From Flagellimonas marinaquae (GTDB taxonomy: Bacteria > Bacteroidota > Bacteroidia > Flavobacteriales > Flavobacteriaceae), in assembly GCF_003992675.1 (NCBI RefSeq), contig NZ_RZMZ01000005.1:1-64000 (forward strand): 64,000 nt of DNA. The letters run 5' to 3'. How positions within the stretch are numbered: the stretch's first letter is position 1; the number at the start of each line of letters is the position of its first letter. Shown here in pieces: positions 36,750 to 45,682 of this stretch. The translations under genes were made by a program, and so were the position numbers. A model generated the notes under the pieces. That model was given only the letters and a program-made list of their open reading frames with translations, was not told the origin of the DNA and did not search any database.

Positions 36750-37571
36750 ATGAAAAAAATTGCGCTATACACTTTGTTTGGCCTTGGGTTACTTATGGGT
36801 TGCTCCAAGGATTCTACCCCAACGGCTACGGATTCCAACGCCAACCTTAGGGCGGGAAACCTGTTGGCCACCGGTGCTTCGGCCAGGGACTTACTTTCCA
36901 ACGACGTTTACGATAAACTTTTGATCGAAATTGATTATGTAACCGGGTTCGCCCCAACAGCAGAGGCCATAGCCAATTTTGAAGAATTTTTAAGGCATCA
37001 CACCTTTAAGGAAGATATTGAGTTCAAGTACACTGCTGTATCCTCGCCCAACGAAGCAAGCCTGAACCTCGACGAAGTAGTGGAACTGGAAAGGGAGAAT
37101 AGGGATGAATATAACAGCGGATCTACCATTACCGTGCACATTTATTTTGCCGATGCACCTGCCGAAACCGATGACCAAGAAAACAGCCTAGTGACCCTTG
37201 GTGCGGTGTACCGAAACACCTCAATGGTCATTTATGAGTCCACGATCCAAGAGATTGCCAATAGCAGCACAGCTGTCAGCACCGAAGATGTGGAAACGGC
37301 GACTTTGATACATGAGTTTGGACATTTGTTCGGCTTGGTGAACCTTTCTACACAATCGGTCAACGACCACGAAGAGACCACCATTAATGATGATGGCGTG
37401 GAAGAAGGCAATAATCATTGCAATGTTGATGGCTGTTTGATGCGTTCCGAACTGGAATTTGGTTCTTCTTTATTAAAGCAAATGGAAAGCAACGCTTCCA
37501 AAGGGTTGGCTACCATTCCCGGCTTGGATGCCGAATGCATTTTGGATCTTCAGAAATACGGCGGACGTTAA
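36750..37571 (+). CDS. Zinc metallopeptidase-like lipoprotein with HExxH motif
   Basis: I chose the ATG at 36750, which starts a good lipoprotein signal (MKKIALYTLFGLGLLMGC); earlier in-frame starts would lie inside the methyltransferase gene. The 273-residue mature-surface protein has a catalytic HEFGHLFGL near residue 189, with a third ligand probably in VNDHEE or near NHCNVDGCLMRS, as in metzincins and archaemetzincins. Substrate and exact family are uncertain. Export as a lipoprotein suggests protein degradation or processing at the outer membrane. Confidence 0.78.
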   Translation: MKKIALYTLFGLGLLMGCSKDSTPTATDSNANLRAGNLLATGASARDLLSNDVYDKLLIEIDYVTGFAPTAEAIANFEEFLRHHTFKEDIEFKYTAVSSPNEASLNLDEVVELERENRDEYNSGSTITVHIYFADAPAETDDQENSLVTLGAVYRNTSMVIYESTIQEIANSSTAVSTEDVETATLIHEFGHLFGLVNLSTQSVNDHEETTINDDGVEEGNNHCNVDGCLMRSELEFGSSLLKQMESNASKGLATIPGLDAECILDLQKYGGR

Positions 37572-37580
37572 TTTTGAACT

Positions 37581-38213
37581 TTAAGGGATATTCAAATATT
37601 TATGGGTCTGTAACGAAACCTTCCACTTTGGATGTTTCATCACATAGTCCACGATAAGCGGCATTATCTTGTCCCGCACGCTCCATTCGGGCTGCAAATA
37701 CAGAATACAATCCTTGCCCACTTGCGCAGCCTGTTCTTCAGCGAAAATAAAGTCATGCTTGTTGTAAACGATTACCTTAAGCTCATGGGCTTTTTTGTGG
37801 ATATCGCCAACGGGCAACTTATTCTTTTTTGGGGATAGGCATATCCAATCCCAAACCCCTGTCAACGGGTAAGCTCCAGACGTTTCGATATGGATGTTCA
37901 TGTTTTTGGCCTTTAAGCCTTCGGTCAGTGGCCCCATGTCCCAGGTGAGCGGTTCCCCACCGGTAATCACTATGGTGTTGGAGTACTTTTCGGCATTGGC
38001 CACAATACTATCAATAGGTGTTGGGGGATGGGTTTCAGCATTCCAACTTTCCTTTACATCGCACCAATGGCACCCAACATCACAGCCTCCTACCCTTATA
38101 AAATAAGCAGCTGCTCCCTTGTGGTAGCCCTCACCTTGAATGGTATAAAACTCTTCCATCAAAGGCAACATCAGGCCCTTTTCAACCAAATCCATCACGT
38201 TATGTTCAACCAT
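37581..38213 (-). CDS. queE: 7-carboxy-7-deazaguanine synthase (QueE)
   Basis: The 210-residue radical-SAM enzyme makes the deazaguanine core in queuosine synthesis. Its 4Fe-4S motif is CDVGCHWC (Cx3Cx2C), preceded by FYTIQGEGYHKGAAAYFIRVGGC and followed by VITGGEPLTW, all QueE hallmarks. A C-terminal block WSVRDKIMPLIVDYV is typical of the Bacteroidota form. Other queuosine genes are not in the window. It converges with the metallopeptidase gene with a 9-bp gap. Confidence 0.93.
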   Translation of the reverse strand: MVEHNVMDLVEKGLMLPLMEEFYTIQGEGYHKGAAAYFIRVGGCDVGCHWCDVKESWNAETHPPTPIDSIVANAEKYSNTIVITGGEPLTWDMGPLTEGLKAKNMNIHIETSGAYPLTGVWDWICLSPKKNKLPVGDIHKKAHELKVIVYNKHDFIFAEEQAAQVGKDCILYLQPEWSVRDKIMPLIVDYVMKHPKWKVSLQTHKYLNIP

Positions 38214-38260
38214 GGCGCAAAGATACTACGAAGAAATTGTATGTTCGAGAAACTTATCAA

Positions 38261-40783
38261 TTATTGCTTTAACGTAAAGTGACCCTTTTTCAGATGCACT
38301 TTGCCATTTACATCACGAAGTTCCAATGCATACCAATAATCGGATGGAGGCATTGGTCGGCCATTAAAAAAGCCGTCCCAACCATCCACCAAAGGGTCTG
38401 TTTGGGCGAGCAATCGACCATAGCGATCGAAAACATTAAAAACCCCTTGCTCATAAAATTCGGTAGTGACCCCTAAAATCTTAACGGTATCATTGATGCC
38501 ATCATTATTTGGGGTTATAAATTTTGAAACTCCAATAACTCCGATACGAATTTCATCAAAGCCACAACCGTTCAAATCTAGAGCATATAAGGTATGGAGA
38601 CCAGGAGCTACATTGGTAAAAACACCTTCCTCCTGTACATTGTTAGGGTCATCCAACGCAAATACATACGCCCCAAGACCTAATTGCCCATCCTGATGAT
38701 TCACGGTGATTGTTCCCGTTTCGCCATCATCCTCAACCTGAATAAATTGAGGCAACAACGTTGGAGGGCCAGATTCGGTCACCTGAAAAGATTGCCGCTC
38801 TGCAACACAACCTGATTCCGAGGTGGCGATAACACTGTAAATTCCTTGTTGTGAAATACGTATCCTTGTCGCTGTTCCAATAAGCTGACCTTCTTCATTG
38901 AACCACTTATAGGCATAATCCCCATTGGTAGCGAACGGCTCCACCAAAACACTCCCTTCTGTACAGTAGATATAGTCTTCTTCTACAGCAAAGGACGGAA
39001 TGGGATTCACACTGAGCCATACGTTTGGACCTACGCCAAAGCAAGTCCCCGAAGTATTGTCCTCTACCCTAACAAACAGCGTTTCCTCAAAAGGTGTTAC
39101 ATTGGTATAATTGTCAATTTGTGAAATGGCGTTCCGGCTTAGGTAAGCGTCATCCTCACTGACATAAAACGAGACGGACATATTTTGATTCATGGGCAAC
39201 TCCGAAAGAATGGCATTGACAGCCTCTTGTAAGTCAAAGGAAGTGATACCATCAATTTCTCCTTCATCACATTCTTGTTGTTCAAATACGTAATTCGCAG
39301 GCAAAGAGGTGGTGCTTTCCTCCAAAAATATCCTTCCGACGGAATGACAGAAATCGCCTGTGCCCTCCACTCGAAAAAACACCTCATCAGCGGTGGAAAT
39401 GCTAAACATTTGGTCATCCAAAGGGTTGGTATTGTTTTCTGCATCATTTTCCGAGAGATGATATGTTATGGTGTAACTATTGGAGTCAGCTATTATCAAG
39501 TCGTTGTATTGTGATAAATTAAATAAGACCTCTTGGCCCGAACTACAATTGGCCACCGTGAAATCACTGTTCACCTGCGGCTTTATTTGCACTTGGGCTT
39601 CAACGGGAATTCGTTCACCGTTCAGGCATCCATTGTACGAAGCTATCGCATAAAAAGTAGTGCTGGTTGTAATGTCGGTAGTGAAAACATTGCCCGTGGC
39701 CACAGGGATGCCACCTGTTGGTTCATCAAACCAAACCACCTCGCCCAAAGTGGATTCCGCGCTCAGCGTTATGGTTCCAGCGCCACAAATAACTGCTGGA
39801 TTGGTAGTGAGAATTTTTGGAGTGGTTATTTTAGTACTTGCCGAAAGTGTTAAGATAGGATCTCCCGGCATTCCACCATACTCTACAATATATCCCTTAG
39901 GTTGGTAATCGCCTGTGGGATCACCGGTTATGGACAAATCGTTCCACGAACCGGTTATGCCGACTCCAGGTGCGGTAATATGCGCATAGTCCTCATCGTT
40001 CAGATTGTTAGGTTCATTGGTGTTCCAAAATGCAAAATTAGGTGAGGAGCCATTTTGGGCACCATTCCAAAAAACAGTTCCCGCCTCGGGACCAGTGGCC
40101 CACCTCCAAACCCCTTCAATCACACTGTCCGTGCCACCAATCCAACCTGTTCCCGAAGCCTGTTCACCTGTAAGTTGGGCTTCGGCATCGGAAGTTATGG
40201 TGGCCAAATACCCCTGTAGTCCAAAAAAGCTCCTATTCTCTGCCGCTGCCCTGGCATCGTCCCATCGTATACCAAAGGCTTCTATGTACTCATAATAATG
40301 CCCCGTTTCGGGTAAAAAGTTGGCGCTACCTATCGTGAATGAAAAGAATTTTTCTTCTGTTGGCGATGTGGAGCTGCTCTCGAACACAACGTCGTTTACC
40401 GCCGCAATTAAATCGGTGTAGGCGACTGCACCTCCTGAAGACCCAGTGAGCGTTAGCTTTCCTTCTTGGCTATTCCAACTTACCGCAACATTGGGGTGGG
40501 TGTTTTCCAAACGCAAGGTATCCAATCCCCTTTCGTAACCCGTTGATATTTGGATATAAAATGCGTCTATTTCCGTATCGTCGGGGTCTGTAATCGTAAA
40601 TGTTGTAGCAACGGGAATCGAAGTGAGGGGGCAATATATTTGGTCTCCGGTCGCGTTTACCTCCGGGGCCACATTGGTCTGGGAATAAATGAAATATGGG
40701 ATACAACAAAAGAAACAGATGAAAAGAGAAAGTCTTCTTACTGTTTCCGCACAGAAATGTTTTAACAAATAGCGTTCTGGCAT
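38261..40783 (-). CDS. Type IX-secreted surface protein with C-type lectin domain and gliding-type C-terminus
   Basis: The 840-residue protein has an N-terminal signal (LFICFFCCIPYFIYSQ). A cadherin-like region covers about 40-150. A C-type lectin domain near 160-302 carries the EPN (257-259) and WND (280-282) calcium/sugar motifs. Several Ig-like/PKD-type repeats follow (PAVICGAGTITLSAES; FAVEEDYIYCTEGSVLV). The last ~85 residues are a type B T9SS sorting domain (FITPNNDGINDTVKI, FDRYGRLLAQ, GWDGFFNG, YWYALELRD). It is exported through the type IX system and placed on the cell surface, where EPN suggests mannose-type sugar binding; an adhesin role is inferred. Confidence 0.87.
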   Translation of the reverse strand: MPERYLLKHFCAETVRRLSLFICFFCCIPYFIYSQTNVAPEVNATGDQIYCPLTSIPVATTFTITDPDDTEIDAFYIQISTGYERGLDTLRLENTHPNVAVSWNSQEGKLTLTGSSGGAVAYTDLIAAVNDVVFESSSTSPTEEKFFSFTIGSANFLPETGHYYEYIEAFGIRWDDARAAAENRSFFGLQGYLATITSDAEAQLTGEQASGTGWIGGTDSVIEGVWRWATGPEAGTVFWNGAQNGSSPNFAFWNTNEPNNLNDEDYAHITAPGVGITGSWNDLSITGDPTGDYQPKGYIVEYGGMPGDPILTLSASTKITTPKILTTNPAVICGAGTITLSAESTLGEVVWFDEPTGGIPVATGNVFTTDITTSTTFYAIASYNGCLNGERIPVEAQVQIKPQVNSDFTVANCSSGQEVLFNLSQYNDLIIADSNSYTITYHLSENDAENNTNPLDDQMFSISTADEVFFRVEGTGDFCHSVGRIFLEESTTSLPANYVFEQQECDEGEIDGITSFDLQEAVNAILSELPMNQNMSVSFYVSEDDAYLSRNAISQIDNYTNVTPFEETLFVRVEDNTSGTCFGVGPNVWLSVNPIPSFAVEEDYIYCTEGSVLVEPFATNGDYAYKWFNEEGQLIGTATRIRISQQGIYSVIATSESGCVAERQSFQVTESGPPTLLPQFIQVEDDGETGTITVNHQDGQLGLGAYVFALDDPNNVQEEGVFTNVAPGLHTLYALDLNGCGFDEIRIGVIGVSKFITPNNDGINDTVKILGVTTEFYEQGVFNVFDRYGRLLAQTDPLVDGWDGFFNGRPMPPSDYWYALELRDVNGKVHLKKGHFTLKQ

Positions 40784-40881
40784 GCTTTAATTTCTGAATC
40801 CATGAAGATACTCACATCTATGGATCAGACCCAATTTTTAAAGCCCTTTGCCACAATATCCTCGATATATCGATTAACTGC

Positions 40882-41334
40882 CTATTTTACGGCAATCACA
40901 TCAATTTCAATTTGACCATTGGCGGCTAGGTCCTTTGCTGCAAAAGTAGTCCGGGCCGGTTTTTGGGTAAAATATTGGGTGTAGATTTCATTAAAAGCTG
41001 CAAAATCCTCAATATTCGCCAAGATTACCGTGCATTTTACCACATTGTCCAAAGTCATACCGTGCTGGGCCAAAACCTCCGAAATATTTTGAATAGCTTG
41101 TTGAGTCTCCGCCTGAATCCCGCCGCTCACCAAGGTTCGCGTACTGTGGTCCATGCCTATCTGCCCTGCCAAAAAATAGAGGTTTCCCGCCTGTACCACA
41201 TCGCTAAAGGGAGCGTTTTGCTTCTTGGGCTCATGCGATTGGTGAAAAATCAATTCTGTCTTTTCCTGAGCATTCGCAGGTACCATATAGGCTACCCACA
41301 AAAAAATCAAAATAACATATCGAAAAGGTTTCAT
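40882..41334 (-). CDS. RidA/YjgF-family protein with a signal peptide
   Basis: The 150-residue protein has a Sec signal (MKPFRYVILIFLWVAYMVPANAQ) and then a complete RidA fold: FSDVVQAGNLYFLAGQIG, VVKCTVILANIEDFAAFNEIY and KPARTTFAAKDLAANGQIEIDVIA. The Arg (PARTTF) and the Glu of QIEIDVIA correspond to the residues used by enamine deaminases. Classical RidA is cytosolic and protects PLP enzymes from 2-aminoacrylate, so a periplasmic form is a variant whose substrate is unknown. It is divergent from the HerA-like gene with a 56-bp gap. Confidence 0.85.
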   Translation of the reverse strand: MKPFRYVILIFLWVAYMVPANAQEKTELIFHQSHEPKKQNAPFSDVVQAGNLYFLAGQIGMDHSTRTLVSGGIQAETQQAIQNISEVLAQHGMTLDNVVKCTVILANIEDFAAFNEIYTQYFTQKPARTTFAAKDLAANGQIEIDVIAVK

Positions 41335-41390
41335 ATTCCCATTTTTAGTTTTGCTTAAAATTACCCTATTTTTATCGGAAATTGAACAGC

Positions 41391-42899
41391 ATGGGCAACA
41401 AAGAACAGTTCATCGAACATATCGAACAAGGATATGCCACCAAAGGTGATTACATTACCGTGGGTGCTGGAATGCTCGATGGGGAAACCATGACCAACGC
41501 ATTTATCAAGATTCCCCTCAAAACCATGAACCGGCACGGACTTATTGCCGGGGCAACGGGTACCGGGAAGACCAAGACCTTGCAGGTGCTGGCCGAAAAC
41601 TTATCGGACAAGGGTATACCCGTACTGTTGATGGACCTTAAGGGTGACCTCAGCGGTATAGCCAAACCAAGTCCCGGACACCCGAAAATCGATGAACGCC
41701 ATGCGAAAATCGGACTCCCCTTTGAGGCTAAGGGGTTTCCCGTTGAAATTTTATCGCTCTCGGAACAAAATGGTGTTCGTCTACGGGCCACAGTCTCCGA
41801 ATTTGGACCCGTTCTGCTTTCCCGAATTCTGGATTTGAGCGTTACACAAGAAGGTATTGTTGCGGTGGTCTTCAAATACTGTGACGATAACAAACTGCCG
41901 CTTCTGGACCTCAAGGATTTCAAAAAGGTGCTGCAATACGCTACGGGAGAAGGTAAGGAGGAGTTCCAAAAAGCATATGGACGCATTTCTACAAGCTCCA
42001 CAGGAACTATTTTAAGGAAAATCATAGAATTGGAGCAGCAGGGCGCCGACCTCTTTTTTGGGGAAAAGTCCTTCGATGTGGACGATTTGGTGCGTATCGA
42101 TGATAATGGTCGTGGGTATATCAATATTATCCGTTTGACGGACATACAAGACCGACCCAAACTATTTTCCACTTTTATGCTGAGTCTATTGGCAGAGATC
42201 TACTCCACCTTTCCGGAGCAGGGCGATAGTGAACGTCCCGAGTTGGTATTGTTCATCGATGAGGCCCATTTGATTTTTGACAATGCGAGCAAAGCGCTGC
42301 TCGATCAGATTGAAAGCATCGTCAAATTGATTCGTTCCAAAGGAATCGGGCTTTACTTTGTGACCCAAAACCCCACTGATGTGCCGGACGATGTACTGGC
42401 TCAGTTGGGACTTAAAATACAACATGCGCTTAGGGCCTTTACGGCTAAAGACCGAAAAGCGATAAAACTTACGGCCCAGAACTATCCCATTACGGAATTT
42501 TACGATACGGCCGAGGTGCTGACATCGTTGGGAACCGGGGAAGCACTGGTTTCTGCCTTGGACGAAAAAGGTAGACCTACCCCATTGGCAGCCACGATGA
42601 TGCGGGCGCCGATGAGCCGTATGGATATTTTGACCGATGGGGAAATCGAGGAGGTTTTGGACAATTCAAAGCTCATCAAAAAATACAACGAGGAAATCGA
42701 CCGCGAAAGTGCTTATGAAATCCTGACCGAAAAAATTGAAAGGGCCGAAAAAGAGGCCGAGAAAGAAAAAGAAATAAAAACGACGACCCGAAGCTCAACA
42801 AGCAGAAGAAGCACCCGAATGAACCCTGTTGTCAAAGTCTTGACCAGCGCCACATTCATACGAGGTGTTCTGGGCGTACTCAAAAAAGTGATTCGATAG
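41391..42899 (+). CDS. HerA-like ATPase (DUF853 family)
   Basis: Start chosen at the ATG 41391; a TTG lies nine bases earlier. The 502-residue cytosolic P-loop ATPase has Walker A GATGTGKTKTLQV, Walker B LVLFIDEAHLIF and an arginine-containing LGLKIQHALRAFT block, as in the HerA/FtsK superfamily. A C-terminal charged coil (RAEKEAEKEKEIKTT) is followed by a basic tail. DUF853 proteins are widespread, with possible roles in DNA transactions. No NurA-type nuclease is next to it. A lipoprotein gene follows 8 bp downstream. Confidence 0.88.
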   Translation: MGNKEQFIEHIEQGYATKGDYITVGAGMLDGETMTNAFIKIPLKTMNRHGLIAGATGTGKTKTLQVLAENLSDKGIPVLLMDLKGDLSGIAKPSPGHPKIDERHAKIGLPFEAKGFPVEILSLSEQNGVRLRATVSEFGPVLLSRILDLSVTQEGIVAVVFKYCDDNKLPLLDLKDFKKVLQYATGEGKEEFQKAYGRISTSSTGTILRKIIELEQQGADLFFGEKSFDVDDLVRIDDNGRGYINIIRLTDIQDRPKLFSTFMLSLLAEIYSTFPEQGDSERPELVLFIDEAHLIFDNASKALLDQIESIVKLIRSKGIGLYFVTQNPTDVPDDVLAQLGLKIQHALRAFTAKDRKAIKLTAQNYPITEFYDTAEVLTSLGTGEALVSALDEKGRPTPLAATMMRAPMSRMDILTDGEIEEVLDNSKLIKKYNEEIDRESAYEILTEKIERAEKEAEKEKEIKTTTRSSTSRRSTRMNPVVKVLTSATFIRGVLGVLKKVIR

Positions 42900-42907
42900 C
42901 TAGTTAT

Positions 42908-43456
42908 ATGAAAAAGAGAAATTGGGCCTTTGCCCTCATCTGTGTTATGGCAGCAATGCAATCCTGCCAAAAGGATACTACGTTCCTCATTACCGAAACC
43001 AGTGTTGGTCCCTTGACCAACACCTCCAAAGTAAGTGAACTGGAAACCATTTTTGTACAAGACTCCGTTGTGGGAGATGCCGCCCAAATCAATCTGGGCG
43101 CTTCACCTAAAAAGGTTGATATTTTTGAAAAAGGTGGTAAACATTTGTTGACGCTTACCGCAAATTCCGACAGTATTCCTACCGTCCAAAATGTTAGGAT
43201 CATGGATCCGCGCTACACTTCCGAAAAAGGTATCGGACTGAAAAGCACGTTCAAGGATATTCAGGATTCCTACGAAATCAAAAAAATCGTAACCACTTTG
43301 AACAGCGTTGTGGTTTTCCCAAAGGGAAGCAACCTTTACTTTACCATCGACAAAGAGGAGCTTCCCGAAAGTTTACGATTTTCAACTGCCTCTATTGAAG
43401 CGGTTCAGATTCCAGATGATGCCAAAATCAAATATTTGATGCTGGGTTGGGAGTAG
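42908..43456 (+). CDS. Hypothetical lipoprotein
   Basis: I do not recognise this 182-residue protein. It has a lipoprotein signal with lipobox MQSC, then a region with two similar halves (VGPLTNTSKVSELETIF near 30 and AEKGIGLKSTFKDIQD-like near 100), as in outer-membrane-associated beta proteins. No catalytic motif is visible. It starts 8 bp after the HerA-like gene and ends 16 bp before an alpha/beta-hydrolase, so the three may form one transcript. Confidence 0.75.
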   Translation: MKKRNWAFALICVMAAMQSCQKDTTFLITETSVGPLTNTSKVSELETIFVQDSVVGDAAQINLGASPKKVDIFEKGGKHLLTLTANSDSIPTVQNVRIMDPRYTSEKGIGLKSTFKDIQDSYEIKKIVTTLNSVVVFPKGSNLYFTIDKEELPESLRFSTASIEAVQIPDDAKIKYLMLGWE

Positions 43457-43472
43457 CCCCAAATTATTTTCG

Positions 43473-44312
43473 ATGAAAAAACTGTTGAACAAAGCAATCC
43501 CCTTGGTTTATGGGCAATATTTTAATGCCTACGCGCTAGTTGCTCCACAAAAAGCTGCGGAAACCGCATTCCATGTATTTTGCAAGGTTAGAAAGGGAAG
43601 GGTCACACCAGAACAGGCAGCATATTTGGATGCCCACAAACTCTCCCTTGAGGAAGTAGCTGGGCACAGAATCCAATCGTATCACTGGCCGGGGAACAAA
43701 GAAACGGTTTTATTGGTCCATGGTTGGGAAAGCAACACCTACAGGTGGCGCAATCTGATCAAAAAACTAAGGGAAGCCGATTTTAATATTCTTGCGTTCG
43801 ATGCCCCATCGCACGGGTATTCTTCAGGAAAGCACCTCTACGTTCCCTTATATGAGGAAGCCGTGAACCATATGGTTAAAAAATACAACCCAAAACATCT
43901 CATCGGACACTCTGTGGGCGGGATGACCATTGTGTACAACCAATACAAGAACCCGAGCGACCAAGTTGAAAAACTGGTCACTATTGGTTCTCCTTCGGAA
44001 TTCCATGAAATCATGGCCCATTTTCAAGATTTATTGAAGTTCAATAATCGAGTGATGAAACATTTAGACTCTTATGTGCAACAACGTTTTGGTTTTAAAA
44101 TCGATGAGTTTTCCACTTCTCAATTTGCACGTTCTCTCAGTAAAAAAGGGCTGTTGTTCCATGACAGATATGATAACATTACACCCTACCACGCATCAGT
44201 TGCAGTTAACAAAAACTGGGAAGAAAGCCATTTGGTGAGCACCGAAGGCCTCGGCCATTCCATGCATCAAGACGATGTGAATGATCAAATTGTATCATTT
44301 TTGGAAGCTTGA
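43473..44312 (+). CDS. Alpha/beta-hydrolase fold protein
   Basis: The 279-residue cytosolic protein has the fold markers: oxyanion region LLVHGWESNTYRWRN, nucleophile elbow LIGHSVGGMTIVY (Ser), a late Asp in LLFHDRYDNITPY, and the His in LGHSMHQDD. Substrate is unknown; esterase or lipase-like activity is likely. It follows the lipoprotein gene by 16 bp and precedes a VOC protein by 33 bp on the same strand, so it may be part of one operon from 41391 to 44768. Confidence 0.85.
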   Translation: MKKLLNKAIPLVYGQYFNAYALVAPQKAAETAFHVFCKVRKGRVTPEQAAYLDAHKLSLEEVAGHRIQSYHWPGNKETVLLVHGWESNTYRWRNLIKKLREADFNILAFDAPSHGYSSGKHLYVPLYEEAVNHMVKKYNPKHLIGHSVGGMTIVYNQYKNPSDQVEKLVTIGSPSEFHEIMAHFQDLLKFNNRVMKHLDSYVQQRFGFKIDEFSTSQFARSLSKKGLLFHDRYDNITPYHASVAVNKNWEESHLVSTEGLGHSMHQDDVNDQIVSFLEA

Positions 44313-44345
44313 TAAACTTATTCTAATTTTCAGAAAAAATAAACC

Positions 44346-44768
44346 ATGCAAAAAATAACCCCCTTTCATGTTGCCGTTCCAGTTCATAATCTTCAAGAAT
44401 GTCGAACTTTTTACAGAGATGTCCTCGGGTGTGAGGAAGGCAGAAGTGCGGAACAATGGGTAGACTTTAACTTTTTTGGCCATCAATTTGTTATCCATTA
44501 CAAACCTAAATCTGAGGAAGAGACCCATACCAACCCGGTTGATGGTAAAAATGTACCCGTACCTCACTATGGCGTGGTGTTGCCTTGGGATACTTTCCAA
44601 TCCTTTTCGAAAGACTTGATAGCCAAGGGCATCGATTTTGTGATTGAGCCCTACATTCGGTTCAAAGGGGAGCCCGGCGAACAGGCCACTATGTTCTTTT
44701 TAGATCCTGCGGGAAACGCACTGGAGTTTAAGGCATTCAAGGATATGGGACAGTTATTTGCGAAATAA
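44346..44768 (+). CDS. VOC superfamily (glyoxalase-like) protein
   Basis: The 140-residue protein has a single vicinal-oxygen-chelate pair of beta-alpha-beta-beta-beta modules. Candidate metal ligands are His in [10 protein letters not shown], His in VPHYGVVLP and Glu in GNALEFKAF near the C-terminus. It acts in the cytosol. Glyoxalase, dioxygenase or a binding role cannot be separated by eye. It is the last gene of the + strand run before a convergent DUF2306 gene. Confidence 0.83.
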   Translation: MQKITPFHVAVPVHNLQECRTFYRDVLGCEEGRSAEQWVDFNFFGHQFVIHYKPKSEEETHTNPVDGKNVPVPHYGVVLPWDTFQSFSKDLIAKGIDFVIEPYIRFKGEPGEQATMFFLDPAGNALEFKAFKDMGQLFAK

Positions 44769-44769
44769 T

Positions 44770-45396
44770 CTAGGCCAAGTTCAACCCTTTTCTTCGGACC
44801 CAGAAAAAGGCAAAAATCATATTGGGCACCCAACATAGCCACGCAACAATCTTATAGGCCACGAGAAACTCTCCGAAAACCACAATCAGAATGGGCAACC
44901 AAATGCGGAGCGTTACGGCTGCAAAGCAGGCTGCGTAGCTGTAGACCATCATACCTTGGTGCAGCGCCAAGTCCTTGTTTTTGATAGCGATGTAGGCACG
45001 GGTTGTGGTAAAGAGCCAAATCAGGGCAAGGCTACTAAAACCAATTGAAGATACCCAACCACCTGTGGCATAAAACCCTAAATAGAGTCCACATAAACCA
45101 CTCAGGATAGCTGTAACCACATAGACCTTTCCTAGGTTTCGATGAAGCTGCAGCCGTCTGGAGCGTAACTTTTTAATGAATTGTGACCAACCCACCAACA
45201 GGGCGATTCCACCCAAACTGATATGCCCATAAAAAGCTACTTTCCAAAGTGAACTTGCCCTTATTTCATCCGATTTGTTCAGCAACAGACCAAAATCGTC
45301 GGAGGCAAAGAGGTACACCAATGGATACAGGCCAATCCCAATGGCCAGGCAGATAAAAACAATCCATGCTACCTTATTTCTTGTGGTTTGGGCCAT
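44770..45396 (-). CDS. DUF2306 family membrane protein
   Basis: The 208-residue protein has about six transmembrane helices (VAWIVFICLAIGIGLYPLVYLFA; FYGHISLGGIALLVGW; LALIWLFTTTRAYIAI). Conserved His residues in GHISLG and LHRNLGKVYV, and HQGMMVYSYA, are in the usual place for a heme- or quinone-type membrane family; DUF2306 resembles cytochrome b561-like folds, though this role is not proven. No partner gene is adjacent. It converges with the VOC gene with a 1-bp gap. Confidence 0.8.
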   Translation of the reverse strand: MAQTTRNKVAWIVFICLAIGIGLYPLVYLFASDDFGLLLNKSDEIRASSLWKVAFYGHISLGGIALLVGWSQFIKKLRSRRLQLHRNLGKVYVVTAILSGLCGLYLGFYATGGWVSSIGFSSLALIWLFTTTRAYIAIKNKDLALHQGMMVYSYAACFAAVTLRIWLPILIVVFGEFLVAYKIVAWLCWVPNMIFAFFWVRRKGLNLA

Positions 45397-45516
45397 AACT
45401 CGATATTAAGCACGAAGTAAGTTATCGATATTTTGATGACAAAAACAAGAATTTTAATGCTAATTCGTTATAAGTGTATCGATTAGATCATTAAGTCGAA
45501 CCCAAATCTTATCCGT

Positions 45517-45678
45517 ATGAAGACAATTTTACTTTTGGTCACCCTTATTTTTTCGGCCATGGCCGTATCGAGCTGCACCAATGACGAAGGTGACACCGAA
45601 TTCGAATACATCAATCCCGAAGAGGAGCAACAAGCAAAGCCTTTAAAAACTGAAGTTGAACAGGAAAATGTTAACTAA
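45517..45678 (+). CDS. Small lipoprotein, 53 residues
   Basis: An ATG at 45517 opens a 53-codon frame ending TAA at 45678. It encodes a lipoprotein signal (MKTILLLVTLIFSAMAVSSC, lipobox VSSC at Cys20) followed by a short acidic tail (NDEGDTEFEYINPEEEQ). Such tiny surface or periplasmic lipoproteins are easily missed by automatic callers. The signal peptide and the ordered frame support it as real. Function is unknown. It lies in a 286-bp gap, converging with folD. Confidence 0.6.
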   Translation: MKTILLLVTLIFSAMAVSSCTNDEGDTEFEYINPEEEQQAKPLKTEVEQENVN

Positions 45679-45682
45679 CACC

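Noticed and set aside
41450-42172. 240-codon open frame antisense to the HerA-like ATPase
   Set aside because: Long, but the opposite strand has Walker A and B motifs; no signal or domain is present in the antisense frame.
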